Source: JAPPLB01 sp965208945 (GTDB taxonomy: Bacteria > Acidobacteriota > Terriglobia > Bryobacterales > UBA6623). From it: 64,000 bases of DNA. This document shows positions 59,831 to 64,000 of this stretch, in pieces. Under the pieces are notes generated by a model. The model searched no databases and was not told the DNA's origin. It was given only the letters and a program-made list of their open reading frames with translations. The position numbers and the translations under genes were made by a program. The stretch is from positions 4,216,001-4,280,000 of the forward strand of contig OZ242366.1 in assembly GCA_965208945.1 (NCBI GenBank), given 5' to 3'. How positions within the stretch are numbered: position 1 is the first letter of the stretch; each line of letters begins with the position of its first letter.

Positions 59831-62800
59831 TTACAGATCCTTGACATCATCCGGCTGTACGATTTTTACTTTAGTTGGTTCAATCACGGTCCCTTTTTCG
59901 AATCCTGGTTTCCCCTTACCCACAACGACGCCACCTCCCTTTTCCAGTTCGCGATACCCCCCTTCTTGATTTTTGCTTAGTTTGGCTGTCGGTGAGGATT
60001 TAGCCTCAGTAATTGCGGTTTTACCACCAACTCGGCCAGCGTTATCAACTCTGATTCTCCTGCCGCTTTCTGTGCGGATAGTTAGCTGTTCAACAACATC
60101 GCTTTGTTTTCCCTTTAGGGTTGCCGTAACAGTCTTCTCGAAGGCTCTGCCAACCCGCCTGTTCGTTTCGAGCTGGGCTGCACGCTGAGCCCGCAGGGCT
60201 TTCCCTGCAGTCGTAGCTAGTTTTCCAGTAGGCCCTGGCACAGCCAAACCCGCAACTGCGCCGGCTACTGCTACAGCTTTATCCGCTGTGGTGGCGTTTG
60301 GATCTCGGACCGTTTGGACTGCGTTGACGACATCTATAGCTGTTGAGACCACCTCGAATGCGAGATAGGCCAAAGCCGCGGCCGTAAAAACGACCCGTCC
60401 GTCGGGGTCAACAAGCTTGAGCGGGTTGTTATTCACATAGGCATAGGCATTCCAGGTCTGGGGAAACTCCGGATCCGCCCCTGCGTTTTCGGGATCGACA
60501 CTGGTGAAGCGGCCCATAGGCCCGGAGTAGTACCGTGCGAGGAAGTAATCCAGATCGGACTCGTCATCGCGCTCCTGGCCGGTGAAGCGGTGGCGGCCGT
60601 CGAAGGAGGCGGCGAAGCAGGCGTTGGAGCTGCGGGAGCCGAGGGTGTTGGGGATCTCCTCGCCGAAGGGGGCGAAGTCGAAGCAGTCGGCGTCGTTCTT
60701 GTCCTGCTTGGTGACGAGGCGTGTCGAGCCGAGGTGGTCGGTGGTGCGGTAGAAGGTGCCCCCGGAGGTGGGGGCGGTGGTGGAGTACTCCGCCGCCAGC
60801 TTGCCGAAGGCGTCGTACACGTAGGTCTCGGTCACCGTGGGCGTGACCTTCTGGACGCGGCGTCCCTCGGGTCCGTACTTGTAGCTGGTGGTGGCGGAGG
60901 AGAGGGTATAGCTGGCGAGGCGGTTTTCGGCGTCGTAGGCGAGCGTGTCGCCCAGGCTGGTGGCGGTCAGGTTGCCGCTGTTGTCATAGCCGGCGCCGGT
61001 CAGCGTCAGGCGGTTGGTCGAGGTGCTGAAGTTGGTCGTGGCGGTCGGCATCAGCGGCGAGGTGGGCAGGCCGCTGTTGGCGGTGACGGCGCGGTTGCCG
61101 AAGCGGTCGTAGCCGTAGCTGCGCGACCAGGCCGTGCCTGCGCCGGACTCGGCGGCGCTGATGAGCCGGTTGACCTTGTCGTAGCCGTAGCTCTGGGTCA
61201 GCGCGGTCAGGCTGGGCCGCGTGATGATTTGCTTGAGGACGTTGCCGTTGTTGTCGTTCTTGTTCGGCGTCTTGTAGGTGAACTGCAGCTTGAGCTTGTC
61301 GCTGCCGCCGTCGAAAGTTCCCAGCCCGATCTCTTGCGGCTGAAGGCGGGTGTTGTAGTCGCGGTACTCGTAGAGGTTGTTGCCCAGCTTGAGCTCGGCG
61401 AGAGCGCCGTGGGGAGCGTAGCCGAACCCGGAGGCGAAGGTGGCGGCCGGGGTGGCGTTGTCGCTCACCCCGCTGATGCGGCCGGCCGCGTCGTAGCAGG
61501 TCTTGACGAGCAGGCCCGAGGGGTAGGTCTGGGTTTCCAGCCCGCCGGCCTTGTTGTAGGCGTAGGAGAAGCTGTAGGTCGCGCCGCCGGTCTGCTGCGA
61601 GCTGCCCTTCACCCGTCCCAGCTTGTCGAAGCTCGTGTAGCGTGTCGTCGAGAGCGATGAGCGGGCGGCGGTCAGGCGGCCCTTCTTGCCGACCACCTGG
61701 GTGGTCGTGCAGGCCGAGCCGGAGAAGTCCTTGCCGTCGTAGCAGAACGTGACGTCGGGCGTCGTGTCGCTGTAGTTGATGCCGGTGGGGCGGTTGAGGG
61801 CGTCGTAGGCGGTGTTGGCGGCGACGCCGCGGGTGTTGGTGTGGCGGGTCAGGTTGGAGTTGTTGTCGTATACATAGCGGTCCACGCCCGAGGCGGGCAG
61901 CGTGGCGCCGCTGCAGGCGGCGCTGCCGACGCGGCTCTCGGGGTTGGAGGCGCACAGCAGCCGGCCCAGCGAGTCGTAGCCGAAGGTGCGCGACTGCGAG
62001 CCCTGGGTGACGCGGGTGAGGTTGTCCAGCGCGTCGTAGGAATAGCTGGTCGCGTAGGCCAGCCCGCCGGGGTCTTCGGTGACCTGGGTGATGCGGTCCA
62101 GGGCGTCGCGGACGCTCTTGCGCTTGTTGCCCGCTTCGTCGGTGACGGTGGCGGTGTTGGAGTCGTAGCTGGTGCTGACCGACGAGCCGTCGGGATGGGT
62201 GATGCGGGTGACGCGCCCCAGCGCGTCGTAGGCGTAGCGGGTCTTGGCCGCCGGCAGCGTCAGGAACCTGCTGTTCGACGGGGAGAGGCAGGCGTCCTCG
62301 CGCTGCGGGTTGCCGACTTCCTTGACCCGCCCCAGCCCGTCATAGGACTGGATCGTCGAGACGCACTTGGCGCCGTTCTCGCGCTGCTCGCTACGCACCT
62401 GCCGGCCGAAGCCGTCGAAGACCACCTTGCCGACGATGTCGGCGGTCGATGTGCAGGAGTCCTGCTGGCGCGTCGTGGTGACGATGTTGTTGTCATCGTC
62501 GTAGGCGAAGGTGGTGGCGGCGTCGAGCGGGTCGGTGATCGCGGTCGGCCGGTCGAGCTTGTCGTCGTAGGTGAAGGTGGTCCTGTAGTCGTTCTCGTCT
62601 TTGGCCTCGGTCTGGCGCCCGAGGTCGTAGTCGTACTTGAACTTGAGCTTGTGGTTGAGGCCGCTGGGGTCGTGGGTGATGGTCGTCGGGAAGGCGAAGG
62701 TCGAGGTTCCGGAGGGCGGCCTGCTGGTGGTGGTGAAGTCGTCGTTGTAGGAGATCGTGGTGGTGTTGCCGTTGAAGTCGACGACGTTGGTGACGTTGCC

Positions 62801-63196
62801 GAGGATGTCGTAGGTGAGGGTCTGGCTGATCCGGGTGTTGCCGGGGTTGAGCCAGCGGCGCAGCCGGGTGCGGTTGCCGCGCACGGTGTAGGTGGTTGCG
62901 AACCCGCTGCTGTCGTGCCCGCTGGGGCTGGAGCGGCCGTCGAGGGAGTTGTGGTCGATCGAGAACTCGTTCCTGGCGGCGGCGGAGCTTTCGGCGCAGT
63001 TCGAGGCCCCCGCGCCGCACAGCCATTGCTTCTTCACCACGCTGGGCAGGTACGATTTCAGGGCCGCTATTGCTGCGGTGGATTGTGGAACAGGGCGAGC
63101 CTGGACTTGAATGAGACCCTGAGTACCTGGGGATTCGTCCCGCTCTTGTGAGGGTGACCTCCCGTTCACGTACCACCTTCGTCTCCCGAGCCTCAC
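59831..63196 (-). CDS. RHS repeat protein with C-terminal nuclease-like toxin domain
   Basis: A 1121-residue protein. YD/RHS repeats fill residues about 100-800 (YDILGNVTNVVDFNGNTT, YDALGRVTRITHPDGSSVST, YDSLGRLLCASNPESRVGS). The RHS-associated core follows (TTDHLGSTRLVTKQD, RFTGQERDDESDLDYFLARY, VNNNPLKLVDPDGR), ending near residue 934. The 187-residue tip has a hydrophobic segment, then RVGRAFEKTVTATLKGK, IRVDNAGRVGG and AITEAKSSPT. D1051 and E1064-x-K1066 suit a PD-(D/E)xK nuclease. The start is uncertain: the GTG at 63196 overlaps the previous stop, no signal peptide is seen, and the first 50 residues lack RHS character, so the gene may be 5'-truncated. RHS proteins deliver tip toxins to neighbours. 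Confidence 0.9.
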   Translation of the reverse strand: MRLGRRRWYVNGRSPSQERDESPGTQGLIQVQARPVPQSTAAIAALKSYLPSVVKKQWLCGAGASNCAESSAAARNEFSIDHNSLDGRSSPSGHDSSGFATTYTVRGNRTRLRRWLNPGNTRISQTLTYDILGNVTNVVDFNGNTTTISYNDDFTTTSRPPSGTSTFAFPTTITHDPSGLNHKLKFKYDYDLGRQTEAKDENDYRTTFTYDDKLDRPTAITDPLDAATTFAYDDDNNIVTTTRQQDSCTSTADIVGKVVFDGFGRQVRSEQRENGAKCVSTIQSYDGLGRVKEVGNPQREDACLSPSNSRFLTLPAAKTRYAYDALGRVTRITHPDGSSVSTSYDSNTATVTDEAGNKRKSVRDALDRITQVTEDPGGLAYATSYSYDALDNLTRVTQGSQSRTFGYDSLGRLLCASNPESRVGSAACSGATLPASGVDRYVYDNNSNLTRHTNTRGVAANTAYDALNRPTGINYSDTTPDVTFCYDGKDFSGSACTTTQVVGKKGRLTAARSSLSTTRYTSFDKLGRVKGSSQQTGGATYSFSYAYNKAGGLETQTYPSGLLVKTCYDAAGRISGVSDNATPAATFASGFGYAPHGALAELKLGNNLYEYRDYNTRLQPQEIGLGTFDGGSDKLKLQFTYKTPNKNDNNGNVLKQIITRPSLTALTQSYGYDKVNRLISAAESGAGTAWSRSYGYDRFGNRAVTANSGLPTSPLMPTATTNFSTSTNRLTLTGAGYDNSGNLTATSLGDTLAYDAENRLASYTLSSATTSYKYGPEGRRVQKVTPTVTETYVYDAFGKLAAEYSTTAPTSGGTFYRTTDHLGSTRLVTKQDKNDADCFDFAPFGEEIPNTLGSRSSNACFAASFDGRHRFTGQERDDESDLDYFLARYYSGPMGRFTSVDPENAGADPEFPQTWNAYAYVNNNPLKLVDPDGRVVFTAAALAYLAFEVVSTAIDVVNAVQTVRDPNATTADKAVAVAGAVAGLAVPGPTGKLATTAGKALRAQRAAQLETNRRVGRAFEKTVTATLKGKQSDVVEQLTIRTESGRRIRVDNAGRVGGKTAITEAKSSPTAKLSKNQEGGYRELEKGGGVVVGKGKPGFEKGTVIEPTKVKIVQPDDVKDL

Positions 63197-63924
63197 CTTG
63201 GCTGTGGATCGGGCTTCGCTTCGGGCTTTTGAGCATCGAGTTCCCTCAAATATTCCTCGATGCGTTCTTGGCGCCCCCGGGTATGTATAAGGTGTTCACG
63301 TTCTTGGACGGGGATACAGCTCTCTAACAACCAATCCGTCTTGGTCGGCGCCAAATGGATCGATGTCACCCGAAAACCTACTTTGTAGATGCCTGTGAAC
63401 CACACCAGATTCGGAACCCCGATAAAGAACCCCCGCCACCCGGCCATATACACCGTAGAAGGACTCGCGCATGCAATCATGGCTATCTGCAACGCGTTGA
63501 ACTGCTTTTTGTACTCGATCAAGTCTCGGGGGGTCTTGAGAATGGTAGTCACTCCGTTGTCGTCGAGCGCTCGGGTTTGATGCTTGCTGGCGGGTATTGG
63601 AAAATCAACGGACCGCGCGAGGTGCTCCTCGCTTTCGTACAAGAACCCAAACCGGAACGCATCGAGAGCGTGCAAGGCCCGAGTCGCGGTAGTGAATTGA
63701 TGACATGAGAAGGAGTCACCATCAACGTTACGGTCAAACTTCACGTTAAAGTCGTGCGATCCCAGGGGATCTTTACTTGTGCTGTTTTTCGCAACCTTCT
63801 CGATGCAGGTACTATCACCAATAACTCCCTCATCAGAAGCTTGACCCAAAGCGTGCCACGGCGTTAGGGAAGCCGTTGCCGCCGTCAACATCAAGAAACA
63901 CCAGTTCTTGTGGGTCATCCTCAC
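63193..63924 (-). CDS. Secreted protein of unknown function upstream of RHS
   Basis: A 243-residue protein with a signal peptide (NWCFLMLTAATASLTPWHAL); ATG 63924 or 63918. The mature part contains VKFDRNVDGDSFSCHQFTTA, PRDLIEYKKQFNALQIAMIA and a hydrophobic centre (AGWRGFFIGVPNLVWFTGIY), ending in a Lys/Glu/Pro-rich tail. No family is recognised. Its stop overlaps the RHS start as GTGA, so it could be a co-translated accessory or delivery factor if that RHS start is real. Confidence 0.65.
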   Translation of the reverse strand: MRMTHKNWCFLMLTAATASLTPWHALGQASDEGVIGDSTCIEKVAKNSTSKDPLGSHDFNVKFDRNVDGDSFSCHQFTTATRALHALDAFRFGFLYESEEHLARSVDFPIPASKHQTRALDDNGVTTILKTPRDLIEYKKQFNALQIAMIACASPSTVYMAGWRGFFIGVPNLVWFTGIYKVGFRVTSIHLAPTKTDWLLESCIPVQEREHLIHTRGRQERIEEYLRELDAQKPEAKPDPQPR

Positions 63925-64000
63925 CTCCAGACTTGCTCCAGAACCCGAACCATCATTTCCCCATTCCCCACCTGAACCTAACTGCCCGGCTGATGCTTCT

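Noticed and set aside
60590..63151. Two plus-strand open frames (356 and 436 residues) rich in Gly, Ala and Val
   Set aside because: They are antisense to the RHS repeats and their composition mirrors the repeat codons; the RHS frame has clear homology.
1..64000. tRNA, rRNA, riboswitch or complete transposase genes
   Set aside because: None was recognised on reading; short or divergent RNAs could be missed without a covariance search.

Overview
The window is high-GC bacterial DNA and reads best as a chromosomal segment of an Acidobacteriota organism, probably of the Bryobacterales/Solibacteres type. The evidence is a large Oar-like TonB-dependent receptor with an N-terminal carboxypeptidase-regulatory-like domain, several CRTAC1 (FG-GAP/VCBS plus ASPIC/UnbV) secreted proteins, TPR proteins, and many gene pairs of a planctomycete-type cytochrome/DUF1549/DUF1553 protein with a Tat-exported DUF1501 protein. 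Planctomycetota and Verrucomicrobiota share the DUF pairs, but the Oar-like receptor with CRTAC1/TPR neighbours points to Acidobacteriota. The taxonomy is inferred from families, not from a marker gene.

Layout. 0-6.6 kb: tail of one DUF1501 gene, then a PSD1 (DUF1549/1553)-DUF1501 pair with two Gfo/Idh/MocA oxidoreductases. 6.9-13.2 kb: a small coiled-coil membrane protein, a second PSD1-DUF1501 pair and a TPR protein. 13.2-14.4 kb: a repeat island. 14.4-24.8 kb: TonB receptor, then three CRTAC1 proteins in a row, the last carrying an N-terminal parvulin-like domain. 24.8-28.2 kb: two TPR proteins on the minus strand. 28.3-37.5 kb: a PSD1 protein with an Ig-like segment, DUF1501, cytochrome-WD40 and PPC-domain proteins, tightly packed or overlapping, followed by a CRTAC1 gene. 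37.8-42.5 kb (minus): DUF1501 and a PSD1-LamG protein. 42.8-45.7 kb: a polyprenyl-phosphate sugar transferase convergent with an O-antigen-ligase-like protein. 46.1-50.9 kb (minus): DUF1552 and DUF1592-type cytochrome protein. 50.9-52.6 kb: a second repeat island. 52.6-57.2 kb: another PSD1-DUF1501 pair with a small secreted protein. 57.2-64 kb: an RHS polymorphic-toxin locus (minus) with its immunity candidate, followed by a displaced second RHS tip with its own immunity candidate, RHS core scraps and scraps of what look like plasmid mobilisation genes.

Most proteins appear exported (Sec or Tat signals), giving a periplasmic/surface picture: cytochrome-domain PSD1 proteins acting with DUF1501 partners, TonB uptake, and FG-GAP/WD40/TPR scaffolds. 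The biochemical role of the PSD1-DUF1501 pairs is not established.

The least expected content lies between genes. (i) A family of about 150-255 bp elements has 17-bp terminal inverted repeats, mostly flanked by CTAA/CTAG, and is fused to the start or stop codons of neighbouring genes. (ii) Degenerate tandem heptamers of the form ACKANNN recur at more than a dozen sites. (iii) A mosaic repeat family carries terminator-like hairpins. (iv) The RHS locus shows cassette-by-cassette growth. No tRNA, rRNA, CRISPR array or complete transposase gene was seen.
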